A DNA stretch of 64,000 bases, from positions 27,948,249 through 28,012,248 of the forward strand of contig OZ014411.1 in assembly GCA_963965975.1 (NCBI GenBank). The letters run 5' to 3'. The notes under the pieces are model-generated. The model searched no databases, was not told the origin of the DNA, and saw nothing but the letters and a program-made list of their open reading frames with translations. Below, piece after piece: positions 51,571 through 64,000 of the stretch. Both the position numbers and the translations under genes were made by a program. The number at the start of each line of letters is the position of its first letter. Within the stretch, counting starts at the first letter, position 1. Source of the stretch: Xestospongia bergquistia (taxonomy: Eukaryota > Porifera > Demospongiae > Haplosclerida > Petrosiidae).

Positions 51571-54500
51571 CAACGCCCCCTGCCCTCCCCCTCCCTTTCC
51601 TACCCCTATGTCTCCATTAACATAAGTGGTTTAGTTGTTCTTTGGTCATAGTACTTTGTAGGTAATTTTTTTAGTCAGTGTAAGGCTGCATTCCGCTGTA
51701 GCAGAAGTCATTGGTATGGTTAGATACAGTCTAATTAGGTTAACACAATAACCACTTCAGTTAAGCAGTTATTGTGTACATATATATAGTTTTGAGTGCA
51801 AATCAGGGGGGCTTAGCCCCCCTTTGACTTAAAATTGGGGGCTGGGCTTCAGCTCCCCCTGCCCTTCCCCCCCCCCTTTCCTACCCTTATGTCTCCATTA
51901 ACATAAGTGTAGTTACCAATACCTTGACGAACATCATTATGCCATTGTCCTACATTTTGTCCTTAACTTTTAACAGAGCGGCTGCTGGATCTACGCGATA
52001 CAACAATACTCGCTCTTCCAATTTAGCTATCTTGTATGCTTGCAAACAAGAGGCTTATAAAGAGCGTATAAAGAGCGTAGGAGCGTGTTCCGAGCATGCG
52101 CATTAGAAATTCATTTTATGTTAAAAAGTAGTAGTGGGGACGTAAAGGGTTAAATTTAGTCTATAACATAATGATAATATTGTCACGAAAAGTTTTGTCC
52201 TAGGACAAAACAATTCAACCATTCTTTTGAAATTTTTGGTTCTTTGTTGTAAATTTTTGTCCTACCAGACCAAAATGGCTAATTTCAATTGTTCTAACCT
52301 TAGAAGAATGCAGTAGACTGACAAACAATACTTGTATAATATCCAGGAAAGTATCAAAGAAAGCTGGTGACTGCAGTAACGTGTTACTTTTGAAAGAAGA
52401 GCTAAGAAGAAGGACAGAGGCAGAGAGAGAGATGACTTTGATCTATTAGATAAAGTTTACCTGTATATTGTGGAAAAAACATTTAGAAGAATACACTGGT
52501 ACTAGAAATAGACAAATAAGGACAAAGACAATGTTATCTTAGCTGGAGCATTACCACTCACTTCAAACTATTAGACACTTTTTATATCCATCAACCTATT
52601 TTTATAGTTCTTTTTGTTAGTGGTGAATTATAGCAGAGCCTATAGAAAATCTACTTGACTCTAGTATTGTTCAAAAGGATGCTCAGTCTCATCAGCTATA
52701 GCAGTGGTGATATGTATAGTTATAGTAATAGTGCCAGCAGCTATATACCAAGCAAGGAGGTACTCAAATTTTTAAATAATTACCATTTTAACCATAACTA
52801 ATATATGTAATATCATGTCTTAATTTTTTAAACATATTGTCAATACGAAAATTTGAATACATCTAATAAACCAATCAAACTTGTTAAACAAATTAATTAT
52901 TATCTGATAAATTTATGCTATGCTTTGTAATACCAATTGCATGTTTCATATATACCATACAACTAAAAGGAAGTTCGTGGAATGTTCTCTATAAAACACT
53001 GATCAGTTATACCAACATTCCTTCCCAGTAGATTTCATTAAAAAAGTTAAGATTTATAAAAAAAAACATGTTGTGTTGCCCAAACGATTCCTACTCGCTC
53101 ACCCACTCAGGCTTCCACTTAGGCTCCAGGATTCCCTGCTATTGCTAGCTGGGACCGCCACCTGGCTTGGTAACCCTCGTCTTCGCGAGGTAATCCTGGC
53201 TGGAGCATCGCCCTAACTTAAAACCAGCCGTACGGGATTCCAGCTCTTAGGGAATATCGCATTCAGGAACCGGGAACCACAAATACACCAGCCTCTTCTC
53301 GTTTAAAGGGAGACTACCAGCCCTATCCTAGTCGGCCTTTCGGATACTCCGTAGAGTATGCTGGTAACCATCTCAGAGGTCTGATGTATTGCAGAACGCT
53401 GGCCCACAACACAACCTATCCAAGGTTGTTTTCGTTTCCTTTTATATGTACTGCAGATTTTGTCTTAATGCTCTTGTGGGACGCAACCCTGTCGGTTATG
53501 AATCTCATTAAAGGTAACTGTGGCTATGTTTAATGGCAGTCTGCGATAGCACCGACGAAGTAAAAAGCCTGTTAAAATAACTAAAACCAAATACTTTTAG
53601 TTAAAGTTAAATACTTTAAGTCACTCGTAAGCAACTAGAAACCTATGGCTTCACAAGCAACTACATAATAGTTATTGAATCGTCATACTGAAAATTTGTT
53701 TTGTTTTAAGAGTTTTGCAAATTTGGAGGGACACATCTACAATATCCAATATTCACTATCAACAATGGGACACAGCTTAATGTAATACAAGTTTCATCTT
53801 GGATACAAAAATCAAAAGTCAACAGAAAACTGCCATCCAATAAGAGATGCATATTATTTTATTATGTTGATATATCTTTATCAAAATAATTTTATAAATT
53901 AATATTAGTGCAAACTACACATGCAATACAATTTCTTAATGTTATAGTGAAGTAGGTAATTAGTTTGACGTTATGAAATGGTTTTTATTGACATATAGAT
54001 ATAAGCAGAGGAATGGTGAGATGATAGATTGATCGATGGGTTGGACAAAGGAATGGATAGATGAAGGATAACATGGGGTCAGGTCAGCTTGTGTATAAAT
54101 GGTAACTTGATGAATTAAAAAAAATAATTTACTTTTAGATTATTAGATTTTAATGATCCAAATCAGTGTCATTTGAACTCCACCCACTTTTAATACTACT
54201 ATTGATATATGTCAACTTCAAAGATTTTGCTACATCAAACAATTAGATATATATTGTCTATCAATGATATTATGTACATGTCTCCATATAAGGTAAAGGG
54301 AATTACATGTTTTCAGGAGAAAAGATTTAAACATAAATATATATAAAAGGATAATCATGTCAATAGTAGCAGCTCACTTGAAAAGTGAATCGGTTGATTT
54401 AATTTATCAGTGGTAATATATAGGTTGAATATAATATAAGATGATATATTGACAATAGAAAATGTGTAGCTAATTGACTGAGTAATTAATCAAACAGTAG

Positions 54501-57500
54501 AATTTTCAGTAATGGTAAACTTACTTGTGATGTCTGTTACAATGGAATTTATATTGGCATAACATCCATATCATAATACACATGACTTGGGAAGTATATG
54601 AACTCTTAATTCTCTTAAAATAACAACAGGACAGTTTTTGCTAATCAACTTAACAATATATTGTAATCAATGTCAACAATATTTGTCTAGACTGATTTCT
54701 GCTATATAGTGTATTACAAATAAGTAAATAGCCTCAGTTATTGTGTTATATTAGGAATAATTCACTATTGGATTTAACTTATAAATTTAACTGACACAAT
54801 TAAACAATTATATTATATTTATTATAATTAATTGTCAGTAATAACTATTGAACTAAAAAGTTACTAGTCCAATGATACTAAATTAATAGCTTCTTATGAA
54901 TTTCATATCTTTTACTATGGGAGTGGTTTAAATCCTACTAAAACTCATGGGGTAAACGGTAATGGCTACTCTAACAGGATAAGAAAGTGAGGCGCAGTAA
55001 ATTCTTCTGATGTACGAGACCTTGTTGATCCACCATTACTAGTTTGTTGAAAGAAACACAATATTTTAGAACCTAATAATAAAAATGATATGTCTCATTT
55101 ACTTGAAATAAATGGTTTTAATAAGTTTATTGTTAGTGCCTTCAGAGGTAAATAATAACAGTGTTATTTAAGATCTAGTCGTATTTATTATGCAGAATAC
55201 AAGATAAGCCTTTTCATATACCAGATATCACTATTACAACATTAATTCAAATGAGAAGAAGGTAAGTGTCTTTTATTAAAGGTTATGGAGATATCATAAT
55301 GAACCATTAGCTACAGTACATTAGCAGTGTACAAACTAGTATGGTGACTGATGCCCATGTGATTAAATAATTATACTTTGTAACACCTTCTCATAATAAT
55401 TATACATATTACAAAATCATCTACACAACAATGGAGATAACATTGGAAAGTTAAAGGTATTATAATTTAGTGATATAGCACTGACTTGTTGTTCACTGTT
55501 TACGATAAAACTCGTGGCTGTTTCATAATGTATGAAGTCTATTTCAATTGAGATTCTGTTAACATCTATATATGTGATTATTGAAACCAGTCAATGGTTA
55601 GTATATTATTGTTATAACAACTGAAATCTATGATTGATATAACTGATTTAGAACTAAAGGGACTAAAATAAATAACTATGATATTATTCCACAAAGTAAA
55701 AACTGTCTATCAACCTCTCTATACATCCATTTAATCATTCATTCATCCATCTTAACATACAGATACAGCAGACATCAGTAAAGATGTGGTATCAAGTACA
55801 TGCTTGTCCATAACAGCAATCAATCAGACAAACAGTAAAACTTATCCAAACAGAATTTAAAATTATCAAAAGTAAACTTAGACAATATAGACGTTATGTT
55901 AAAGAGAATGATGAGTCAGTTTTGGAGGTGACAAGGATTGCCTGTTCTAAATGTAATATTTGAAGACATCTGTGATGTATACAAAAACAACAAATAAAAA
56001 ATAATAAATACATTGTTTTTATATCAATCTTAATACTTACCAATTAATGTCCTTAAATATGTTAACACCATCACTTCAAATAGCTTGTAAATACCCTTAT
56101 ACACCATGACCATATTTTTTACATGTTAACACGGTATCTCTAGTTCTTGATACATTATGCTAGTCCCACACAAAATGGACCAAAATTAACCAATCTGTAC
56201 TCATATGTAGATTGAATAAAATAATTGAATGAAATAAAATGTTGAAAATAGTAAAAAAACACTATTTTATTTGTAAACTGCCTACAAGTAATGTTACTAG
56301 TCTGAGAAATGAATAAGACTGTAGATGTGTAGCCAACTGTCTCAGTAATTTGTTAGATAATATAATTTCATGCATGGTAAACCATATTGGTTGTCACTAT
56401 GTGATTATCATGAGATCAATATAAAATATACACATGATTTGACTTTGAAGTCTATGAACTGTCAATTCCATAGTAATTAAATCATAATACACTAGTGCAA
56501 AGTATTTTATAAGGATACATACAAAGTAAGTGACTATAAATTAGTTTAAGATAATCAAGTTAACAGTATAATATATTCAATAGCAACAACATATTGTCTA
56601 GACTGATTTATGTTATATTATATAGTGTGTCATTACAATTTACTATATATAACACCAGTTGCCTTAATTGTGTGATGAACTTACTGCTCATGATTTAAGT
56701 TGTTCTAAAAGTGAAAATCAACTGTTATATATACCACTCAGCATATATTGCAAAAATTGAAAGGACACTTGGTTCAGCTAAAATTCCTTCAAATTTAGAG
56801 CCTTCCAGTCTATCAATAGAGGTGACGGAATAAGACCTGATGGTGTTACCATTGCTCCCTGGAAAAGACGGAGAACTATAGTTTGGGATGTAACTTGCAC
56901 AGATACCTATGCTATTCATTGTTTGTTACTATAAAATAATGTTATTGATTGTACTGTTTATTATAATAGAATTTTTAATATTATAGTAAAATAGGTAGTC
57001 CTCTCTCTCTCTCTCTCTCCTTATTGGTCTTTTTCATTTCTCATTTATAAACTGAATCAGTTGATTTAATTAATCATTGATCATATATTGGTTGAATATA
57101 ATATAATATAATAATATAAGATTAAACATTGATAATAGTAAAGATTACACTATTTTATTTGTATACTGGCTGACAGTCATGTTTACTCCATTGTGTAGTA
57201 GTCAATTAGACAATTGAATTTTAATAGATGTCAAAGCTGTTTATGATGTCTGTTACTGTGGAACTTACCATTTGATAACTTTCATACTATTTATGGAAGA
57301 TCCAGGAAATGCAGGATATTCATGAACTATCATTCCATAGTAATTAGCAATCTGAACATTAAATAGCCCATATCCTAAATTTCCCTCACTGTTCATTGTC
57401 TGTTACTAGTATCATTGGTAGTAGTGTGTTGTAATAATAGAATTTCTTAATATTATAGTGAAGTAGGTAATTAGTTTGATGTTATGAAATGGTATAAGTC

Positions 57501-58989
57501 TTATCAGTGTATACATATAAGCAGAGAAAAGATGAGGTGATTGATCAATGGGTGGATAGTTGGACAAAGGAATGGATAAATGAAGGACAACAAGAGGATA
57601 GTATGGGGTCATCTTGTGTATAAATGGTAACTTGATGGATTGAAAAAATAATTTATTTTTAGATTATTAGGTTTTAATAATCCAATTCCTTGTCATTTGA
57701 ACTCCACCCACTTTTAAATTAATATCTACTATTGATATATGTCTACTTCAAAGATTTTGCTACATCAAACAATTAGATATATATTATCTATCAATGATAT
57801 TGTGTATATGTCTCCATATCAGATAAAGGGAATTACATTTTTTTCAGGAGAAAAAATTTGAACATAGCTTATTGCAAGTACATATAATACAGCATATCAT
57901 GATCATCTGGTGTTGTTATAAATTGTGTGTGTGCTATTTTTGTAAATGTTGTAACAGCAATTAAAAGAAGAAAAAGAAATTAGTCTTTATAATAGTAATC
58001 TGGTTGTACTTAAGTACATATTTAATTAAAGTAATTATTTAATTTATAATTATATAAAATGATAATCACGTCAATAGTAGCAGCTCACTTGAAAAGTGAA
58101 TTAATTGATTTAATTTATCAATGGTCATATATAAGTTGAATATAATATAATATGATGTGTTGATAATAGTAAACATGAAATTGTTTTATTTGTGTATTAA
58201 TTTACAGTAATGTGTAGCTAATTGACTGAGTAATGAGTCAAACAGTAGAATTTTCAGTAATGGTAAACTTATTTGTGAGGTCTGTTACAATGGAATTTAT
58301 ATTGACATAACATCCATACCATAATACACATGACTTGGGAAGTATATGAACTCTTAATTCTATTAAAATAACAACAGGACATTTTTTGCTAATCAACTTA
58401 ACAATATATTGTAATCAATATCTACAATATTTGTCTAGACTGATTTCTGCTATATAGTGTATTACAAATAAGTAAATAACCTCAGTTATTGTGTTACTAT
58501 ATGATATGTATCAAATAGTTAAAACAACTAATAAATAAGCCTTCCTGTTAAATGTTCTCAGATTGTTCATTCATTAAATCTATCATTCATTGAGAACACT
58601 TTTGTAAGTTATGTAATAGTTATATCATAGATCAGCAAAGTTTGCTGTAAATACACAAATAATTAATGAGTATATTTAGAATAAAACAAACATATCAATA
58701 GCATAATCATGGAAGTTATATATGAAACTTGCCGTGTAGCACAATTTGATTAATCAAATGGAAAATTTCTTGTTAACATAAAACATAATTGTGGCATTAT
58801 TCAGAACATAAAAATGTGACTATAAATGATATATTAGAACTGAATTCTATTATTTATATATACTAAGTCATGAGTCTTATAGTTATTAAGTTGAGAAATA
58901 GAATAGTGCTTTTAAAAATGTGGTTATACATGATATATTAGACTACATGCTGTTATCTAAATAAGTCTTCTTACAGTTATTAATAGCTA

Positions 58990-59478
58990 TTAAGCTGACA
59001 AAAAGAACTTGATAAAACTTTCACAAGTCTCTTGATAATCAACAACCCCATCTCCATTGGTGTCAGCTTTATTGAAAAGTTCATCGATCGTTTCTTGCTT
59101 AATGTTCAATGATTTATGAAAATGCAAGAATTCTTCATAAGATATCACTCCATCGTTATTAATATCCATGATTTTAAAAACCGCATCAGCTAATCCTTTC
59201 ACGCGTTCTTTAGCATCTGGCAGAGAAACAATTTTTTTGGCTTGTTCTACAAACTCCTCTTCAGTAACTCCTTTATCATCAACTAACGAGATAGCTTTAA
59301 CAATTTGATAGTAATGCTTTTCCTCATCTGGACCTTCATTTCTATAGGCAGCCAGTTTTTTAGCTACAATAGCTAAATCTGCGTTATCAACAATATCATT
59401 TTTGTCTACATCCAAATGGGAAAAACGCCACTTCATCTTCTTGATCCAAGTAGGACTGTCAGTAAATGAGGTATCCAT
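58990..59478 (-). CDS. EF-hand calcium-binding protein, SCP/photoprotein-like (162 aa), unit B
   Basis: Same protein as 49657-50145, including Asp in place of Gly at position 6 of loop 1. The flanking sequence is also near-identical, with a TATA-like box at 59557-59568. Could be a true recent duplicate or an assembly artefact of two alleles; the differing transposon and local duplication around it favour distinct copies. Confidence 0.88.
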   Translation of the reverse strand: MDTSFTDSPTWIKKMKWRFSHLDVDKNDIVDNADLAIVAKKLAAYRNEGPDEEKHYYQIVKAISLVDDKGVTEEEFVEQAKKIVSLPDAKERVKGLADAVFKIMDINNDGVISYEEFLHFHKSLNIKQETIDELFNKADTNGDGVVDYQETCESFIKFFLSA

Positions 59479-60073
59479 CCTAACTAGTGGTAGATTCTCA
59501 ACACAACGGATTAGATGAAATGAGAAGAGAAATGATAAAGGAGGAAATAATACATGCTTTTATTAGCGTGCAAATATATAAAAATTAAATTCATACATTA
59601 GGATGATGGGTGTGTTCTCTATTGTTATTATTTAAATTAATTTGTCTGCTTTCGTTAACATGTACACTGTGAACATAACTGATTATTGCTGATTTCTGGG
59701 TTTGTTATAACAATTATATGAAGACTATGAGAGATTAATTAATCTTTATGTTGACATTATTGTATATAAACATAGTAATAATCTGGTTATAATTAAGTAC
59801 ATATTTGAAATTAATTTAATTTATCAGTATATTAAAGGATAATCATGTCAATAGTTAGTTAAATATCTGTAGTTAATTCATTTGTACTTGGATTATTTAA
59901 TTTTATTTGATTTAGATTTAGTTATTTTTTATATAAAATAAACAATATAAGTTGTACATGTAAAATAAATATTAAAAGCAATTATTCTTGCTAATTACAT
60001 ACATCCACAACTAGTGTGTTTGTAATTACAGTATATGGAGTATGATATTGCCATGTTTAATTTTTAAAGAACA

Positions 60074-60129
<56 letters not shown>

Positions 60130-60524
60130 CCGATGATCACATAACGCGTGAACCTCGGAGTAACAGCAACAAAGCGAGAGCTCTGTTCTTTTGTCCTTCA
60201 ATTCTGGTCTAACTCGCTCTGTCTAAATGATATCGAGCACTCTTCAACAGACCTAGATACTCTAGTATATATATATATAATATACATTTATTTATTCTTT
60301 ATTAATAATAGTAAATATATTCTGTAAATTAAAAGTCATTAAACTTTCATTATAGCATATCGTTCAGTGTTTCTAATATTTTAATGTACTCTTGTCACTA
60401 TTTAACATAACTATTATATTTAGTCTGCCACACCCCCTTATTTCCAATCTTGTTGGTCATTGCTTTAATTAATGTACTATAACAGTTCACTGTACTTGCC
60501 ACTACAAAGTATCTCTCATTGAAA

Positions 60525-60588
60525 ACGTTTCTCTTTACCACAGTACTAGTTCTAATTACTACCTTTAGTGGAGTTTACTGTACATCTA
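60525..60588 (+). pseudogene. Exon 1 relic of the Cys-module gene (unit B)
   Basis: As at 51194-51257: start codon ACG, donor kept. Confidence 0.8.
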
Positions 60589-60958
60589 GTAAGTATAAAT
60601 GAGTTATATATTATAGAATATCAATTAACAATAGAGGACAAAAATTTGAACAGATCGTTATAATATTATTTTATGACTCATCATCATATGATGTAAATTA
60701 GAGTAAACTAAGAGAGATTAATTAGTTTTTAAATTGACATTATTATATATGAACATAATAGTAATCTAGTTATTATTAAGTACATTTAATTTATCATTAT
60801 ATAAAAGGATAATCATGTCAATTGTACCAATTTACTTTAAAGTGAGTCAATTGATTTAATTAATTAGTGGTAATATATAGGTTGAATATAATATAAGATG
60901 ACAACGCCCCCTGCCCTCCCCCTCCCTTTCCTACCCCTATGTCTCCATTAACATAAGT

Positions 60959-63900
60959 GGTTTAGTTGTTCTTTGGTCATAGTACTTTGTAGGTAATTTT
61001 TTTAGTCAGTGTAAGGCTGCATTCCGCTGTAGCAGAAGTCATTGGTATGGTTAGATACAGTCTAATTAGGTTAACACAATAACCACTTCAGTTAAGCAGT
61101 TATTGTGTACATATATATAGTTTTGAGTGCAAATCAGGGGGGCTTAGCCCCCCTTTGACTTAAAATTGGGGGCTGGGCTTCAGCTCCCCCTGCCCTCCCC
61201 CCCCCTTTCCTACCCTTATGTCTCCATTAACATAAGTGTAGTTACCAATACCTTGACGAACATCATTATGCCATTGTCCTACATTTTGTCCTTAACTTTT
61301 AACAGAGCGGCTGCTGGATCTACGCGATACAACAATACTCGCTCTTCCAATTTAGCTATCTTGTATGCTTGCAAACAAGAGGCTTATAAAGAGCGTATAA
61401 AGAGCGTAGGAGCGTGTTCCGAGCATGCGCATTAGAAATTCATTTTATGTTAAAAAGTAGTAGTGGGGACGTAAAGGGTTAAATTTAGTCTATAACATAA
61501 TGATAATATTGTTACGAAAAGTTTTGTCCTAGGACAAAACAATTCAACCATTCTTTTGAAATTTTTGGTTCTTTGTTGTAAATTTTTGTCCTACCAGACC
61601 AAAATGGCTAATTTCAATTGTTCTAACCTTAGAAGAATGCAGTAGACTGACAAACAATACTTGTATAATATCCAGGAAAGTATCAAAGAAAGCTGGTGAC
61701 TGCAGTAACGTGTTACTTTTGAAAGAAGAGCTAAGAAGAAGGACAGAGGCAGAGAGAGAGATGACTTTGATCTATTAGATAAAGTTTACCTGTATATTGT
61801 GGAAAAAACATTTAGAAGAATACACTGGTACTAGAAATAGACAAATAAGGACAAAGACAATGTTATCTTAGCTGGAGCATTACCACTCACTTCAAACTAT
61901 TAGACACTTTTTATATCCATCAACCTATTTTTATAGTTCTTTTTGTTAGTGGTGAATTATAGCAGAGCCTATAGAAAATCTACTTGACTCTAGTATTGTT
62001 CAAAAGGATGCTCAGTCTCATCAGCTATAGCAGTGGTGATATGTATAGTTATAGTAATAGTGCCAGCAGCTATATACCAAGCAAGGAGGTACTCAAATTT
62101 TTAAATAATTACCATTTTAACCATAACTAATATATGTAATATCATGTCTTAATTTTTTAAACATATTGTCAATACGAAAATTTGAATACATCTAATAAAC
62201 CAATCAAACTTGTTAAACAAATTAATTATTATCTGATAAATTTATGCTATGCTTTGTAATACCAATTGCATGTTTCATATATACCATACAACTAAAAGGA
62301 AGTTCGTGGAATGTTCTCTATAAAACACTGATCAGTTATACCAACATTCCTTCCCAGTAGATTTCATTAAAAAAGTTAAGATTTATAAAAAAAAACATGT
62401 TGTGTTGCCCAAACGATTCCTACTCGCTCACCCACTCAGGCTTCCACTTAGGCTCCAGGATTCCCTGCTATTGCTAGCTGGGACCGCCACCTGGCTTGGT
62501 AACCCTCGTCTTCGCGAGGTAATCCTGGCTGGAGCATCGCCCTAACTTAAAACCAGCCGTACGGGATTCCAGCTCTTAGGGAATATCGCATTCAGGAACC
62601 GGGAACCACAAATACACCAGCCTCTTCTCGTTTAAAGGGAGACTACCAGCCCTATCCTAGTCGGCCTTTCGGATACTCCGTAGAGTATGCTGGTAACCAT
62701 CTCAGAGGTCTGATGTATTGCAGAACGCTGGCCCACAACACAACCTATCCAAGGTTGTTTTCGTTTCCTTTTATATGTACTGCAGATTTTGTCTTAATGC
62801 TCTTGTGGGACGCAACCCTGTCGGTTATGAATCTCATTAAAGGTAACTGTGGCTATGTTTAATGGCAGTCTGCGATAGCACCGACGAAGTAAAAAGCCTG
62901 TTAAAATAACTAAAACCAAATACTTTTAGTTAAAGTTAAATACTTTAAGTCACTCGTAAGCAACTAGAAACCCATAGCTTCACAAGCAACTACATAATAG
63001 TTATTGAATCGTCATACTGAAAATTTGTTTTGTTTTAAGAGTTTTGCATAATTTGGAGGGACACATCTACAATATCCAATATTCACTATCAACAATGGGA
63101 CACAGCTTAATGTAATACAAGTTTCATCTTGGATACAAAAATCAAAAGTCAACAGAAAACTGCCATCCAATAAGAGATGCATATTATTTTATTATGTTGA
63201 TATATCTTTATCAAAATAATTTTATAAATTAATATTAGTGCAAACTACACATGCAATACAATTTCTTAATGTTATAGTGAAGTAGGTAATTAGTTTGACG
63301 TTATGAAATGGTTTTTATTGACATATAGATCAGGGATGGGGTCAAATACATTGAATAGTATTTAAATACAAATACAAATACTCTCAAAATATGAAATACA
63401 AAATACAAATACAAATACTTCTAACAGGAATGTATTTTAAATACAAATACAAATACTTTGAAAAGTATTTAAATACTTTTCAAATACTTCTTTGTACTAT
63501 CCCAGAACATCCCCATTATTTGATTTTACATATAATTAACTAATCATTACAAATTATTGACTGCATCTAATAAACACAAGTTCTTCAAATGTTTTGTCAC
63601 AGATAGTCAGATAGTGTATATAACTTGTTGGTACTTATAGGTGTCAATTGATCTTACACATAATCTTGCAGAAGAAACAAACAATTTAAAAAGGAGTATT
63701 TGAAGAATTCACGTAGTATTTGAAATACAAATACAAATACTTCCTGTTTCAAAAATTCAAAATACAAATACAAATACAAATACTCCAAAAAAGTATTTAA
63801 ATACAGCTAAATACAAATACTCATGTATTTGACCCCAAGCCTGATATAGATATAAGCAGAGGAATGGTGAGATGATAGATTGATCGATGGGTTGGACAAA

Positions 63901-64000
63901 GGAATGGATAGATGAAGGATAACATGGGGTCAGGTCAGCTTGTGTATAAATGGTAACTTGATGAATTAAAAAAAATAATTTACTTTTAGATTATTAGATT
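60959..64000. repeat. Tandem segmental duplication, unit C (cut by the window end)
   Basis: The left part to about 62400 carries unit B variants. The right part from about 62972 carries unit A variants, including the hAT element. Between them lies the island that is identical in all units. No gene within the part visible. Confidence 0.88.
63331..63843. mobile_element. Non-autonomous hAT-type element (513 bp) in unit C
   Basis: Same length, ends and ATATAGAT target duplication (63323-63330 and 63844-63851) as the unit A copy, so it is inherited by descent and not a second insertion. Confidence 0.9.

Larger units (their letters stand above)
41286..51627. repeat. Tandem segmental duplication, unit A
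   Basis: Begins at GTTTAGTTGTTCTTTGG and ends where the same string recurs near 51628. Contents in order: hairpin cluster, GC-rich island, hAT element, UGT flank repeat, a local duplication with exons 8-9 of the Cys-module gene, exon-like relics, reverse-transcriptase relic, UGT tail, EF-hand gene, UGT tail, TA tract with a 141-base insert, exon 1 relic, and UGT flank. Parts (45170-46850 and others) are near-identical to 35270-36945, so A is itself derived from the region to its left. Confidence 0.88.
51628..60958. repeat. Tandem segmental duplication, unit B
   Basis: Same order as unit A, with period about 9331 to unit C. It differs from A by lacking the hAT element (an intact single ATATAGAT at 53993-54000) and the local duplication carrying exons 8-9, and by scattered substitutions. 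The GC-rich island is at 53067-53643, the relic region at 54750-56180, and the reverse-transcriptase relic at 56660-56925. All non-genic stretches in this unit correspond to those described for unit A. Confidence 0.88.

Overview
The window looks like AT-rich nuclear DNA of an early-branching animal, most likely a demosponge resembling Amphimedon. The reasons are short GT-AG introns with long intronless genes between them, large beta-helix/multi-membrane-span surface proteins of a kind abundant in sponges, animal-type UDP-glycosyltransferases (UGT) and EF-hand proteins, and many decayed DNA transposons. The organism is an inference from gene content; no rRNA or mitochondrial marker is present.

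1-13.1 kb: two intact, intronless genes (2234-5740 and 9689-13078) for surface proteins with a signal peptide, a right-handed parallel beta-helix ectodomain, a Cys-rich juxtamembrane segment and a bundle of about 8-9 membrane spans. Each is preceded by a decayed 5' half of a related gene. The two blocks are near-identical from their starts to about 4350 / 11720, then the two genes abruptly become diverged paralogues, so the pair is mosaic.

14.8-33.3 kb: a decaying array whose recurring layout is a UGT on the plus strand followed by a convergent EF-hand gene on the minus strand. One UGT is intact (17135-18760). Four EF-hand genes here are intact (15767, 20136, 24832, and 31547 in the opposite orientation). 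The rest are pseudogenes or tails. A pogo/Tigger-like transposase relic, a hAT-like element and several MITEs interrupt it.

33.9-35.5 kb: a nine-exon gene assembled by joining exons across GT-AG introns. It encodes a 243-residue predicted secreted protein with four four-cysteine modules, one per exon. All eight introns are phase 1, and exons 2-4 and 5-7 look like a tandem duplication of one three-exon block. I do not recognise the family, and this is the most promising undescribed item in the window.

35.5-41.3 kb: exon-like relics, a long-hairpin MITE, another EF-hand gene and a decayed reverse-transcriptase ORF.

41.3-64 kb: a tandem segmental duplication (unit A 41286-51627, unit B 51628-60958, unit C 60959 to the window end). 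A and B each carry one intact EF-hand gene (49657 and 58990, identical proteins), UGT tails, orphan exons of the Cys-module gene, a GC-rich island and a retroelement relic. A 513-bp hAT-type element with a perfect 8-bp target duplication is in A and C, while B keeps the empty site. Unit C matches B on its left and A on its right, switching inside the GC-rich island, which is a record of unequal exchange or gene conversion.

No CRISPR array, tRNA, rRNA or intact transposase gene was found.
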